Notes: generated by a model not told the origin, from the sequence alone. 64,000 nucleotides of DNA from Bacteroidia bacterium (GCA_030429205.1 JAUICZ010000001.1:486806-550805), one strand, 5' to 3'. Shown: positions 1 through 7,844, numbered from the stretch's first letter. Numbers and translations are program-made.

Positions 1-575
1 TCAAAATCGTTTTGTGCATCGTAAAACTCTTCTCTGGTATTAACAGTCAAAGGTTTTAATTCACCTTTTTTCTGAAAGAAGTCTACTACCTCTTTAATAT
101 TTTCTACTCCATATACTTCTAAGTTATTGACCAATGCTGCCTCTCTTGCATTTTGCTTTGGAAGTATCAAGCCTTTAAACTTCTCAGCCCTTGCTTGTAT
201 TGCCATAGGCAATGCTCCTTTTATGGGTTGTAGCGAGCCATCTAAGGACAACTCGCCCATCATAACATACTTACCCAACTCTTCTTGAGGTATTTGCCCT
301 GTTGCTGCCAGCCAGCCCATAGCTAAGGGAAGATCATAAGCAGCACCTGCTTTTTTTATATCTGCAGGAGCCATATTTACCACAATACGTGTGCGTGGTT
401 TGTCAAGGCCGTTATTTTTAAGCGCTGATATAATACGCTCTATACTTTCTTTTACAGCACTATCAGGTAAACCAACAATCACATAATCTGGCTTACCTCC
501 GGGTGTATCTACTTCTATGGTGATGGTCAGTGCGTCTACGCCATATACTGCACTACCAAACAATTTTACTAGCAT
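1..575 (-). CDS. comM: YifB/ComM family Mg-chelatase-like ATPase, N-terminal part (cut by window edge)
   Basis: The first 191 residues are visible and the C-terminus lies beyond the left edge. The start ATG at 575 gives MLVKLFGSAVYGVDA, followed by the family's conserved early block (IEVDTPGGKPDYVIVGLPD and SAVKESIERI) and the RTRIVVNMAPADIKKAGAAYDLPLA segment. This is the N-terminal ChlI domain (S5-like fold) that precedes the AAA+ domain in YifB/ComM; the Walker motifs would be off-window. Family members are branch-migration helicases acting in natural transformation and recombination in proteobacteria; the role in Bacteroidota is less clear. The gene lies 113 bp downstream of a small HEAGH gene on the same strand, without a convincing terminator between them. 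Confidence 0.9.
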   Translation of the reverse strand, partial: MLVKLFGSAVYGVDALTITIEVDTPGGKPDYVIVGLPDSAVKESIERIISALKNNGLDKPRTRIVVNMAPADIKKAGAAYDLPLAMGWLAATGQIPQEELGKYVMMGELSLDGSLQPIKGALPMAIQARAEKFKGLILPKQNAREAALVNNLEVYGVENIKEVVDFFQKKGELKPLTVNTREEFYDAQNDF

Positions 576-688
576 GGCATTTAATTATATCAGGTATGAA
601 GATATAATTCTGACATTATAAAGGTTAATGACATAACATAAATTGTGAAAACTATAAGAAACAACCTATTTGTGTTGACAGGTTTCAT

Positions 689-1195
689 TTATGCACTGCG
701 TAACCACTTGATCATTGCAGGGTATAAGTCTCCAATCATTTCGGGATCTGTTTTCCTCTCTATTGTCATACCCAACCATTGTAACAAGCATGCACCGAAG
801 TAATTTTTATTGCTAAAGTTCATTATAATACTATCTGCACCACCCTTGTACCCTTGCTGATGAAAAACAATTTCAGGTTTAATGTCCAGATGTTTTAATG
901 CTGCCCAACTCCATGCTATTGCGGCCATCTCAGCACCACCATCATCAAGATCTCCGGAAATATCGCCGCCATTCACCTTACTTCTGTCCTCGGGTTTTAA
1001 TACAGCTAAATGCCCCGCTTCGTGTAACAAGTCACCGGGGCTCAACATTTTTTGCTCATCATAAAGCAGTTTACCCTTTTCAATTTTGATTCCCGGCAAA
1101 AAGGTATCCTCAGAGATTACTCCGGGTGTACATGAGATTCCGATTTCGTTTATAAAGTTCGAGATTTTCTGTGTAGTATCTGGCATAGTTTCCAT
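689..1195 (-). CDS. Small HEAGH-motif protein, metallopeptidase-like, last gene of the tail-collar operon
   Basis: 168 residues, no signal peptide and no membrane segment. H58-E59-A60-G61-H62 fits the HExxH zinc-binding and catalytic motif of gluzincin/metzincin-like peptidases. A glutamate at about residue 89, in a helix-like GGAEMAAIAWSW stretch, could be the third ligand. I do not recognise a named family. It sits 22 bp after the stop of the formyltransferase-like gene and in the same direction, so it is probably the distal gene of the transcript that starts before tail-collar triplet 1. METM gives two possible start codons, three codons apart. Function as a peptidase is inference from the motif only; it could equally be a degenerate zinc protein. 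Confidence 0.75.
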   Translation of the reverse strand: METMPDTTQKISNFINEIGISCTPGVISEDTFLPGIKIEKGKLLYDEQKMLSPGDLLHEAGHLAVLKPEDRSKVNGGDISGDLDDGGAEMAAIAWSWAALKHLDIKPEIVFHQQGYKGGADSIIMNFSNKNYFGACLLQWLGMTIERKTDPEMIGDLYPAMIKWLRSA

Positions 1196-1217
1196 GTAAA
1201 ATTGTTTTTGTTAAAGG

Positions 1218-2144
1218 CTAGTTGGTAAATTTTGTTTTTTCTTTGAACATGTAAAATACAGCATCCCTTCCCGGAATGAAGTTGTCGTTAATATTCAGCA
1301 TGTTGATCTGTAATGTTTTATTATCAGCAGTACACACTTCCAATTTCCCGTTTGTATTATTTATTACCCCCGGCTGTTGATCGTTTTGCTTAACATCACT
1401 GTTTATTATTTCAGCATCCAGAATTTTTACCGGTTGATTATTATAGTATGTTATCGCTCCTTTATTCCATGGGTTACAAGCTTGTATTAAATCAACAATT
1501 TCCTGAGCACTCATTTTTTCCCAACTGATCAATACTTCCTTAAGCCCCGGCTTATTATAGTACTTAGCTTTTCCATTTGCGGACAACACTTTTATTTTTT
1601 GACCTGTTGCTATTTGATTCAGTATAGATATAACCCCTTCTACTGTTACCTGTGATAGAACATCGTTTGCAGTACCAAAATTAAAGTGCTTTTCTCTCTT
1701 TATACTTTTCGTCCATACTTGCGGACCATCGTCAAACTTATTATTGATGTTATGTACTGTAACAGTAAGCTTATCTTCCCCATTCTTCAATTGCCAAAAC
1801 ACAGGGTTTGCGCCTTTATACTGCGGTAAAGCTCCAAAATGTATATTATAAGTATGCTTTAATATTGATGCGTCTAATTTCTTGACGTCTACTAAATGAC
1901 CATAACCTAACAAGAAAGTAGCATTAGGTTTTGTTTGCGCCAACCAATTGTATACATCCGCATGTTTTGCCTGATACAAAGGAACTTGTAGGCCTGTACA
2001 AAACTGCTGTAACATTTCACCGGCAGAAGGGTCTTTTATCATAGCACCCTCGTCGCAAAATACAGATACGTTTACACGGTTTTGTTTTAAAAAATGTACC
2101 AGAGGCAGGCAAAGTCTGCCACTGGTAACAATGCTTATATTCAT
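1218..2144 (-). CDS. Formyltransferase-like protein (Fmt/ArnA-type fold)
   Basis: 308 residues. The N-terminal two thirds match the formyltransferase Rossmann-like domain: N100 and H102 in YNIHFGALPQYKG, and D138 in FDDGP, correspond to the catalytic Asn-His-Asp set of methionyl-tRNA, sugar-amine and glycinamide formyltransferases. After about residue 205 there is a Formyl_trans_C-like OB-fold region (ACNPWNKGAITYYNNQPVKI). The family transfers a formyl group from 10-formyl-THF to an amine. It is unlikely to be the housekeeping fmt: the N-terminus lacks the usual FmGtpdfa block and the gene is embedded 24 bp after tail-collar gene A1. The substrate is unknown; a surface sugar, peptide or modified tail-collar protein are all possible. 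The family call is secure and the role is not. Confidence 0.82.
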   Translation of the reverse strand: MNISIVTSGRLCLPLVHFLKQNRVNVSVFCDEGAMIKDPSAGEMLQQFCTGLQVPLYQAKHADVYNWLAQTKPNATFLLGYGHLVDVKKLDASILKHTYNIHFGALPQYKGANPVFWQLKNGEDKLTVTVHNINNKFDDGPQVWTKSIKREKHFNFGTANDVLSQVTVEGVISILNQIATGQKIKVLSANGKAKYYNKPGLKEVLISWEKMSAQEIVDLIQACNPWNKGAITYYNNQPVKILDAEIINSDVKQNDQQPGVINNTNGKLEVCTADNKTLQINMLNINDNFIPGRDAVFYMFKEKTKFTN

Positions 2145-2168
2145 AAGTTTATGTCTACTTTTAAGCCC

Positions 2169-2717
2169 TTATTGCCTTTGGGGATAAAGTCCTTTTGTGC
2201 AAATAATATAGTTCATTGCAAAATAAGGCATCATATTATTATGTGGGCTGCCCTCTCCTGTATTTTGTAATACACCATCATCCAACGGTAGTATTTTTTC
2301 TTCTGTAGGGTCCTCGGGTAAGTAATAAAATACATCATAGCTCCCTGACGTCATAACAGGAGATGCTAACGTATTGGCCTCCGGAGAAAATTCATCTCCA
2401 TTTTGATTACTTACCATAAAGCTATGTTGATGATTAGGCATTTCGATAGTAGTAAGACTGACTGTTTCCTGTCCCCCTGTGCTGCTCAGGTGATAATCCA
2501 TACCTCCTTCCAGCTGACCGCTACCGACTATTACTCGCCCACGCAAATCGGGTAATCCAAAAGTATTCCGTCCATCACCTCCATAAGTGTTTCCTAATAA
2601 CGAATACAATGCCGCAGTATCATTATTTATAGCAAGTATTTGTCCCCGGCAATATGACCAGTTCTCAGGCGCATAAACACCAGCAAAAAGCTTTATTTCT
2701 CCTAATGTTCCATTCAT
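2169..2717 (-). CDS. Tail-collar-domain protein, subfamily A, triplet 1 (A1)
   Basis: 182 residues. The phage tail collar domain covers residues 5-65 (GEIKLFAGVYAPENW, then YGGDGRNTFGLPDLRGRVIVG). The middle carries MPNHQHSFMVSN, and the subfamily A hallmark LPEDPTEEKILPL lies at 133-145. The C-terminus ends HNNMMPYFAMNYIICTKGLYP. There is no signal peptide or membrane helix. Proteins of this type are annotated as tail fibre or microcystin-dependent (MdpB-like) proteins; their role outside phage is not established. A1 is the last gene of triplet 1 and, unlike the other A genes, has no terminator after it: the formyltransferase-like gene starts 24 bp downstream. C22 is followed by R rather than the N or E of most copies (CRGQ). 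Confidence 0.93.
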   Translation of the reverse strand: MNGTLGEIKLFAGVYAPENWSYCRGQILAINNDTAALYSLLGNTYGGDGRNTFGLPDLRGRVIVGSGQLEGGMDYHLSSTGGQETVSLTTIEMPNHQHSFMVSNQNGDEFSPEANTLASPVMTSGSYDVFYYLPEDPTEEKILPLDDGVLQNTGEGSPHNNMMPYFAMNYIICTKGLYPQRQ

Positions 2718-2745
2718 AATCTTTTGTTTAAAGAGTTAAAATAAT

Positions 2746-3255
2746 TTATGATTTCTCGGGGTATATTCCTTTAGTAGCTATGTAAAAATTCATTACCATA
2801 AAAGGCATACGATTTTCATGAGCTTGCCCGCCACCTGTAAAGCTTATCGTTTTAGGGTTCAACGCAATATTTGCACTATCTGCAGTGTATGCTGTTATAT
2901 CATCCGCAAATTCTGCCGGGTAATCATTATTCTGATTAAGAAAGTCATGAGCAGGGTAATTGGCGGCATTTACCAAATGTGTATGTTGTGGCATTTCATT
3001 GGTAGTAAGCGTAACTGTTTCTGAACCACCAGTCTTACCAACTTCAAAAGTCTCTGTAATACATGTTATAGTACGTCCGTTTAAATTCGGCAGGGCAAAT
3101 GTTGTAGTGCCATTACCACCATAACTGGTACCTATTAGTGAATACAGTTGTGGATAGTCAGCAATAGACAGTATTTGTCCGTTACAGGCTGCCCAGTTTT
3201 GAGGCACCAAATTATGATATGCAAATGGCCTGATTTCTCCTATATAATATTCCAT
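2746..3255 (-). CDS. Tail-collar-domain protein, subfamily B, triplet 1 (B1)
   Basis: 169 residues, the shortest B copy. It has the collar domain (GEIRPFAYHNLVPQNWAACNGQ, YGGNGTTTFALPNLNGR) and the B signatures: EMPQHTHLVNA, the FLNQNNDYPA block, ALNPKTISFTGGGQAHENRMPF and YIATKGIYP. After LNGR the usual VAxG is replaced by TITCITETFEVGKTGG, so this copy has diverged just after the collar domain and carries an extra cysteine there. It is the middle gene of the triplet, 28 bp upstream of A1. Cytoplasmic or non-Sec location is inferred from the absence of a signal peptide. Confidence 0.92.
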   Translation of the reverse strand: MEYYIGEIRPFAYHNLVPQNWAACNGQILSIADYPQLYSLIGTSYGGNGTTTFALPNLNGRTITCITETFEVGKTGGSETVTLTTNEMPQHTHLVNAANYPAHDFLNQNNDYPAEFADDITAYTADSANIALNPKTISFTGGGQAHENRMPFMVMNFYIATKGIYPEKS

Positions 3256-3275
3256 AGTTTATTAAGTTTTAATTT

Positions 3276-3836
3276 TTAAGGTCTTGGTGGATAATCTCCA
3301 TCTACACAAATACAATAAACAAATTCCATGTAAGGCATCATATTGTCATGAGCTTGGCCTCCTCCCTCAATTGAAATAGAACCCTTATTCATAGTACAGT
3401 TATATGAATTAGCATAAGCGGGCATAATACTCGGCCTGGGAAGAGCGGGTATTTTGACTACAGCATTAGACAAATAACAAGTATCTGACAAAGGAGTAGT
3501 AACCAGTTTGGATGCGGCATTTTTTATATTAGCACCAACAATCTGGTGTTTATGCTCAGGCAAAGAATCTTCAGATAATATTATTTGTGAATATCCACCA
3601 TAATTTCCCAAATTATAATTAGAGCCGCCTATTCTTTGACCTGTACCTACCGGCACTCTACCTAGCATATTGGGTAACTTAAAGGTTGTATGACCATCAC
3701 CACCGTAAGCAGTGCCAATAACTGCAAATAGTACTTGATACTGTTCAATAGGCAAGTATTGACCCCAACATTGCTTCCAGCCTTCCGGTATAAACTTGTA
3801 GGGAAATACTCTTATCTCTCCTGCATATTGATCCAT
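3276..3836 (-). CDS. Tail-collar-domain protein, subfamily C, triplet 1 (C1)
   Basis: 186 residues and first gene of triplet 1. The collar domain runs from GEIRVFPYKFIPEGWKQCWGQ to FKLPNMLGRVPVGTGQR. The C subfamily signature follows: LPEHKHQIVGANIKNAASKLVTTP, then DTCYLSNA, NCTMNKGSISIEGGGQAHDNMMPY and CICVDGDYPPRP. A stretch encoding GQYLPIEQYQVLFAVIG (3715-3765) is base-for-base identical to the same place in C2, while flanking sequence differs, a sign of gene conversion. The ATG at 3836 is preceded by the shared leader with no Shine-Dalgarno, usual for Bacteroidota. Confidence 0.92.
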   Translation of the reverse strand: MDQYAGEIRVFPYKFIPEGWKQCWGQYLPIEQYQVLFAVIGTAYGGDGHTTFKLPNMLGRVPVGTGQRIGGSNYNLGNYGGYSQIILSEDSLPEHKHQIVGANIKNAASKLVTTPLSDTCYLSNAVVKIPALPRPSIMPAYANSYNCTMNKGSISIEGGGQAHDNMMPYMEFVYCICVDGDYPPRP

Positions 3837-3980
3837 AGAATAAAAGTTTAAAAAGTGAAAAATGATGTATGCCTAGGTGCAAAAGTTGATGATAGTATCA
3901 GGTTATAATAGTGGTATCAAAAAATTCGACGATAAGCAGCAACCGCAAATTATAATAAAACAACAGGCTCGTCAACCGGG
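3837..3980 (-). promoter_or_regulatory. Promoter and leader of tail-collar triplet 1
   Basis: Read on the minus strand: a conserved box ending CCCGGTTGAC, with TTG at 3973-3975, then 20 nt, then TAATTTGC (3945-3952), resembling the Bacteroidota -33 TTG / -7 TAnnTTTG promoter. About 105 nt of leader follow before the C1 start. The same arrangement precedes all six triplets. This copy is the most diverged leader (cctaggtgcaaaagttgatgatagtatcagg against the common cttaggtgcagaagttgatgatggtgcagg on the plus strand reading). Confidence 0.6.
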
Positions 3981-4003
3981 AAAAACACCCCTTTTTATAT
4001 AAT

Positions 4004-4030
4004 AAAGCGACAGTCATAAACTGTCGCTTT
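4004..4030 (-). terminator. Terminator after triplet 2
   Basis: Perfect 10-bp inverted repeat (aaagcgacag / ctgtcgcttt) with a 7-nt loop, placed 33 bp beyond the A2 stop. On the minus strand the hairpin is followed by an A/T-rich run but not a clean T tract. Confidence 0.75.
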
Positions 4031-4062
4031 GATTGTACCTCGTCACACGATCTTGATTAACC

Positions 4063-4605
4063 TTACTGTCTTTTAGGATATGTACCCTGCATACAAATAA
4101 TATATTCCAATACCACGTAAGGCATCATATTACTATGCGGAGAGCCCGACCCGGTCTCAGTTAAAACATCTTCCTGTAGTGGTAATATTTTCTCTTCATC
4201 CGGATCTTCAGGTAAATAAAAAACCACGTCGTCAGATGCATAATCAGGTACTGCCAGCACATTGTATTGGGGCGAAGGATCAATAGCCATTTTGTTACTT
4301 ACCATAAAACTATGCTGATGACTAGGCATCTCATTAATTGTAAGCGATACGTTTTCTAAACCGCCGGTACTGCCAAACGGGTAATTTGTATTGTTTTTTG
4401 ACTGACCACTACCTACTATTACCCGCCCGCGCAAATCGGGTAGCCCAAAAGTAGTTCGGCCATCGCCGCCATACATATTTCCTAATAGTGAAAACAGTGC
4501 TGTATTTTCATTACTTACAGCTAAAACTTGTCCATTACAAGCAGCCCAATTTTCTGGTATATAGAAGCCTGCCCACAATTTTATTTCGCCTATTATTCCT
4601 TCCAT
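4063..4605 (-). CDS. Tail-collar-domain protein, subfamily A, triplet 2 (A2)
   Basis: 180 residues from the ATG at 4605 (MEGIIGEIKLWAG), chosen because it aligns with every other A start; an in-frame ATG four codons upstream (4617) is possible. It has LPDLRGRVIVGSGQ, MPSHQHSFMVSNK, the A hallmark LPEDPDEEKILPLQEDVL and HSNMMPYVVLEYIICMQGTYPKRQ. Positions 4412-4461 are identical but for one base to 6342-6391 in A3, although the two genes differ widely elsewhere. The 38 nt just after the stop codon are also nearly identical to those after A4. It is the last gene of triplet 2. Confidence 0.92.
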   Translation of the reverse strand: MEGIIGEIKLWAGFYIPENWAACNGQVLAVSNENTALFSLLGNMYGGDGRTTFGLPDLRGRVIVGSGQSKNNTNYPFGSTGGLENVSLTINEMPSHQHSFMVSNKMAIDPSPQYNVLAVPDYASDDVVFYLPEDPDEEKILPLQEDVLTETGSGSPHSNMMPYVVLEYIICMQGTYPKRQ

Positions 4606-4646
4606 TGCTCCATGCATAATGTTATTTTTTTAGAGATTAATTTTGA

Positions 4647-5201
4647 TTATATTTCTTTCTGTGGGTATTCACCATCTGCAGCAATACAATAACTCATTGC
4701 CAAATATGGCATACGATTTTCATGAGCCTGGACATCAACAGCACCTGTGTTACCTATAGTTCTGGGATTTAATGCAATCAAATTACTACTTGTAGAATAA
4801 GGATTATACGCTGTTATCTTGAAACCGGTGGTACTTGTCTCGGGTTGATAAAACGTTGCCAGGTAATCGTTATTTTGATTTAGATAATCCATACCATCTT
4901 CATCTGTTGCATTCACATGATGCATATGTGCAGCCATTTCATCCTTTGTTAGTGTGACAGATTCTGAACCACCTTGTGCACCGACATTTAGATTCAGGCT
5001 CCCTCCCATACCAACAGCAACACATCCGTTTAAATCAGGCAATGCAAATGTTGTACTGCCATTACCTCCAAAAGTATCGCCTAATAATGAATACAACTTC
5101 TGGTAATCTGCTATCGCCAACTCTTGCCCGCTACAAGCTAACCAACCTGTAGGGATGCTATTAAATGCGAAAACCTTTATTTCTCCTATATACGTTTCCA
5201 T
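4647..5201 (-). CDS. Tail-collar-domain protein, subfamily B, triplet 2 (B2)
   Basis: 184 residues, the longest B copy. It contains IPTGWLACSGQELAIADYQKLYSLLG, FGGNGSTTFALPDLNGCVAVGMGG (Cys in place of Arg after LNG, as in B5), EMAAHMHHVNATDEDGMD, the YLNQNNDYLATF block, and ALNPRTIGNTGAVDVQAHENRMPYLAMSYCIAADGEYP. The usual GGGQxHENRMPY is altered to AVDVQAHENRMPY. An insertion of about ten residues rich in T, S and Y precedes LIALNP; this is the main variable region among B proteins. It lies 41 bp upstream of the A2 start. Confidence 0.92.
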   Translation of the reverse strand: METYIGEIKVFAFNSIPTGWLACSGQELAIADYQKLYSLLGDTFGGNGSTTFALPDLNGCVAVGMGGSLNLNVGAQGGSESVTLTKDEMAAHMHHVNATDEDGMDYLNQNNDYLATFYQPETSTTGFKITAYNPYSTSSNLIALNPRTIGNTGAVDVQAHENRMPYLAMSYCIAADGEYPQKEI

Positions 5202-5227
5202 TTTTATTAAATTTTAAATGTTATTTT

Positions 5228-5773
5228 TTAAGACCTTTGCGCGAAATAGCCATTCCAACAAATGCAATAGCGAAAAGCCATATACGGCATCATGTTATTA
5301 TGCGGTAGGCTTTTACCTTCTACCGAAATTGAATCAGGGCTCATAACACAGTTTGATTCGTTGGCATAGGCATACATATAACCATAGGTTTTAGACATAG
5401 CGTTCGACATATAACAAGTATCCGCCACAGGAGTACTTACCATTTTAGCAAATGCCCCTTTTATATTAGCACCTATTACTTCGTGCCTGTGTTTGGGCAG
5501 GTTACTGCTATATAAGCTTACAGTTGAGGTACCACCTTCATCACCGGCAATGTAGTTTCCGGCTCCCGGTCGTTGACCTGCCGACACCGCTACTCGTGAT
5601 GAAAGATCCGGTAAAGCAAAAGTAGTTCGACCGTTGCCGCCAAACCGCAGACCAATAACTGCAAATAGTACTTGATACTGTTCAATAGGCAAGTATTGAC
5701 CCATACATTCCGTCCAGCCTTGAGGTCTGAAATTGTACGGGAGCGCTCTAATTTCTCCTACGTATCCTTCCAT
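5228..5773 (-). CDS. Tail-collar-domain protein, subfamily C, triplet 2 (C2)
   Basis: 181 residues from the ATG at 5773 (MEGYVGEIRALPYNF). The open frame continues 36 codons upstream to 5881, but that part is the conserved leader, which is not open in this frame in the other triplets, so I reject the extension. It shows the C signature LPKHRHEVIGANIKGAFAKMV, VADTCYMSNA, NCVMSPDSISVEGKSLPHNNMMPYMAFRYCICWNG. It ends FAQRS where other copies have YPxRS. It shares a 51-nt identical tract with C1 (5652-5702). Confidence 0.92.
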   Translation of the reverse strand: MEGYVGEIRALPYNFRPQGWTECMGQYLPIEQYQVLFAVIGLRFGGNGRTTFALPDLSSRVAVSAGQRPGAGNYIAGDEGGTSTVSLYSSNLPKHRHEVIGANIKGAFAKMVSTPVADTCYMSNAMSKTYGYMYAYANESNCVMSPDSISVEGKSLPHNNMMPYMAFRYCICWNGYFAQRS

Positions 5774-5920
5774 AGAATAAAAATTTAAAAAGTGAAAAAA
5801 TGTTTTTGTGCTTAGGTGCAGAAGTTGATGATGGTGCAGGGGTATAGTAGTGGTATCAAAAAGTTCGGCGGTAAGCAACAAGCGTAAATTATGCTAAAAA
5901 AACACATGCGACACCCGGGA
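5774..5920 (-). promoter_or_regulatory. Promoter and leader of triplet 2
   Basis: It has the conserved leader, and a -7-like TAATTTAC on the minus strand at 5884-5891. The -33 position is degenerate here: GGTTGAC of the other copies has become GGTGTCG near 5909-5914, while the upstream CCCGGG box remains. This promoter may be the weakest of the six. Confidence 0.5.
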
Positions 5921-5942
5921 AAAGTACCCTTTTCTATATACA

Positions 5943-5971
5943 AAAAACGACAGGTATGACCTGTCGTTTTT
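5943..5971 (-). terminator. Terminator after triplet 3
   Basis: Perfect 13-bp inverted repeat (aaaaacgacaggt / acctgtcgttttt) with a 3-nt loop, 21 bp after the A3 stop. It is the strongest hairpin of the array, and the U run is built into the stem on both strands. Confidence 0.85.
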
Positions 5972-5992
5972 ATACGTGTAAATTGTATGTAA

Positions 5993-6532
5993 CTATTTCT
6001 CCTGAGGGTAATCTCCTTTCATACAGATAATATAAGTCATTACCTGATAAGGCATCATATTAGTATGCCTCAAGTCATCCCCTGTCTCTTGTAAAACATC
6101 TTCTTGCAATGGCAGTATTTTTTCCTCGCCGGGATCTTCCGGTAAATAAAACACAACTTCATTAGGGCTGTTGGATGGTGCTGACAATACAGCATTATGA
6201 GGAGAGACATAATACGCAGGTTTATCGCTTACCATAAAATGATGCTGGTGTTTAGGCATCTGGTCTGTAGTGAGTTCAACATATTCCTTGCCACCTGTGG
6301 TACCAAGCTGATAACTCGTATTAAAGTCCGAGTTGCCTTGCCCTACTATTACCCGCCCGCGCAGATCGGGTAGCCCAAAAGTAGTTCGGCCGTTGCCGCC
6401 GTATGTAGTTCCCAGCAGTGAGTATAATGGTTCATTACCATTAATCGTCAGTATTTGCCCCTCGCAGGCAGCCCAGTGTTCTGGCATAAAATAACCTGCC
6501 CATAGTTTTACTTCTCCTAATGTTCCTTCCAT
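5993..6532 (-). CDS. Tail-collar-domain protein, subfamily A, triplet 3 (A3)
   Basis: 179 residues. It contains GEVKLWAGYFMPEHWAACEGQILTI, YGGNGRTTFGLPDLRGRVIVGQG, MPKHQHHFMVSDK, LPEDPGEEKILPLQEDVL, and TNMMPYQVMTYIICMKGDYPQEK. The collar segment FGLPDLRGRVIVG shares a 50-nt tract with A2 that differs by one base. Between HQHHFMVSD and VFYLPEDP lies the variable part (KPAYYVSPHNAVLSAPSNSPN), the position where A copies differ most. It is the last gene of triplet 3. Confidence 0.93.
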   Translation of the reverse strand: MEGTLGEVKLWAGYFMPEHWAACEGQILTINGNEPLYSLLGTTYGGNGRTTFGLPDLRGRVIVGQGNSDFNTSYQLGTTGGKEYVELTTDQMPKHQHHFMVSDKPAYYVSPHNAVLSAPSNSPNEVVFYLPEDPGEEKILPLQEDVLQETGDDLRHTNMMPYQVMTYIICMKGDYPQEK

Positions 6533-6563
6533 GATTTTTTTGTTTAAAAAGGTTAGTAATAAA

Positions 6564-7094
6564 TTATGACCTCATCGGGAAAAGGCCGTCTGTAGCAATA
6601 CAATAATTCATCGCCAAATAAGGCATACGGTTTTCATGTGGTTGATCTCCGCCTGCAAAACCTACAGTTTTTGGGTTTAATTTAATTAAGTCATTGCTAT
6701 TCGAATAAGGACCATACGCTTCAACCTGAATAGAAAGAGTGTTATTATAAAACGCAGCCAAAAAATCGTTGTTTTGGTTTAGAAAATCTATACCGTTTTC
6801 ATTCGATGCGTTTACAATGTGTGTATGTGCACTCATTTCTTCATCTGTAAGCGTAACATTTTCTGCCCCCCCTTTTGCTCCAACTACAAGCTCTGCACTT
6901 GTACCGATAGCTGCACGTCCGTTTAAATTAGGCAATGCAAAAGTTGTTGTACCATTGCCTCCGAATTTAGTATTTATTAGTGCAAACAATTTCTGATTAT
7001 CTGCTATTTGCAACACCTGTCCATTACAGGGTGCCCAGTCTTTAGGTATTTTTCCAAAGGCAAATGCCCTTATTTCTCCTACATATGTTTCCAT
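6564..7094 (-). CDS. Tail-collar-domain protein, subfamily B, triplet 3 (B3)
   Basis: 176 residues. It contains GEIRAFAFGKIPKDWAPCNGQVLQIADNQKLFALINTKFGGNG; the usual YSLIG is FALIN here. Then TTFALPNLNGRAAIG, EMSAHTHIVNASNENGID, FLNQNNDFLAAF, a variable stretch with ten residues of S, N and Y, and KLNPKTVGFAGGDQPHENRMPYLAMNYCIATDGLFPMRS. The GGGQ motif has become GGDQ. It is the middle gene of triplet 3, 31 bp before the A3 start. Confidence 0.92.
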   Translation of the reverse strand: METYVGEIRAFAFGKIPKDWAPCNGQVLQIADNQKLFALINTKFGGNGTTTFALPNLNGRAAIGTSAELVVGAKGGAENVTLTDEEMSAHTHIVNASNENGIDFLNQNNDFLAAFYNNTLSIQVEAYGPYSNSNDLIKLNPKTVGFAGGDQPHENRMPYLAMNYCIATDGLFPMRS

Positions 7095-7122
7095 TGTTAT
7101 TTGCTTTAAGTGTTAATGTTTA

Positions 7123-7674
7123 TTATGATCTTGTAGGGTAACGGCCATCCCAGCATATATAATAGTCAAAAGCCAGGTAGGGCATCATATTATTATGAGG
7201 AGCACTTTTACCTTCAAGTGAAATAGAATCAGAACTCATAGTACAGTTTGCGTCATTACCGTATGCATATAATAACATGTTGTTGGTTTTGTCGAACGCA
7301 TTAGACAAATAACAGGTATCCGCCACCGGGGTATTTACCAGTTTACCAATAACCCCTTTGATATTAGCACCTATTACTTCGTGCCTGTGTTTTGGCAGGT
7401 GCTCATAATCTAAACTCACAGATGACTGACCACCGATATATCCACGATTATATACATTAATTGTCTCTGGTCTTTGACCTGCTGATACAGGTACTCTAGC
7501 TGACAAATTAGGTAACGCAAAAGTTGTACTACCGTTACCTCCATACAAGGTACCTATTACAGAATACAATGCCTGAAATTGCATAATAGACTTAAATTGA
7601 CCGGCACATAACATCCAGCCTTGTGGTTCAAAACCGTAAGGGAGAGCTCTTACCTCTCCTATGTAACCATCCAT
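7123..7674 (-). CDS. Tail-collar-domain protein, subfamily C, triplet 3 (C3)
   Basis: 183 residues. It contains GEVRALPYGFEPQGWMLCAGQFKSIMQFQALYSVIGTLYGGNG, ALPNLSARVPVSAGQRP, LPKHRHEVIGANIKGVIGKLVNTP, VADTCYLSNAFDKTNNMLLYAYGND, NCTMSSDSISLEGKSAPHNNMMPYLAFDYYICWDGRYPTRS. The CIC motif is YIC here, so one of the two late cysteines typical of C proteins is lost. It is the first gene of triplet 3 and the first codon aligns with the other C genes. Confidence 0.92.
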   Translation of the reverse strand: MDGYIGEVRALPYGFEPQGWMLCAGQFKSIMQFQALYSVIGTLYGGNGSTTFALPNLSARVPVSAGQRPETINVYNRGYIGGQSSVSLDYEHLPKHRHEVIGANIKGVIGKLVNTPVADTCYLSNAFDKTNNMLLYAYGNDANCTMSSDSISLEGKSAPHNNMMPYLAFDYYICWDGRYPTRS

Positions 7675-7820
7675 AAAATAAAAGTTTAAAAGTGAAAAAA
7701 TGTTTTTGCGCTTAGATGCAGAAGTTGATGATGGTGCAGGGGTATAGTAGTCGCATCAAAAATTTCGGCAAATAAACAACTAGTGTAAATTATGCTAAAA
7801 CTGTAGAAACGTCAACCGGG
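7675..7820 (-). promoter_or_regulatory. Promoter and leader of triplet 3
   Basis: Minus-strand TTG (7813-7815) and TAATTTAC (7785-7792) are separated by 20 nt, under the conserved box CCCGGTTGAC. The leader could encode a 14-codon ORF starting ATGCGACTACTATACC, but a one-base insertion shifts this frame in triplet 4, so a conserved leader peptide is unlikely and the conservation is at the DNA or RNA level. Confidence 0.6.
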
Positions 7821-7844
7821 AAAATCACCCTTTTATATAATAAA

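Noticed and set aside
5774..5881. A 36-residue N-terminal extension of C2
   Set aside because: The stretch is the leader shared by all triplets and is not open in the same frame in the others.
7720..7770. A conserved leader peptide in the triplet leaders
   Set aside because: A short ORF exists in triplet 3 but a one-base insertion in triplet 4 and changes in triplet 1 break the frame.
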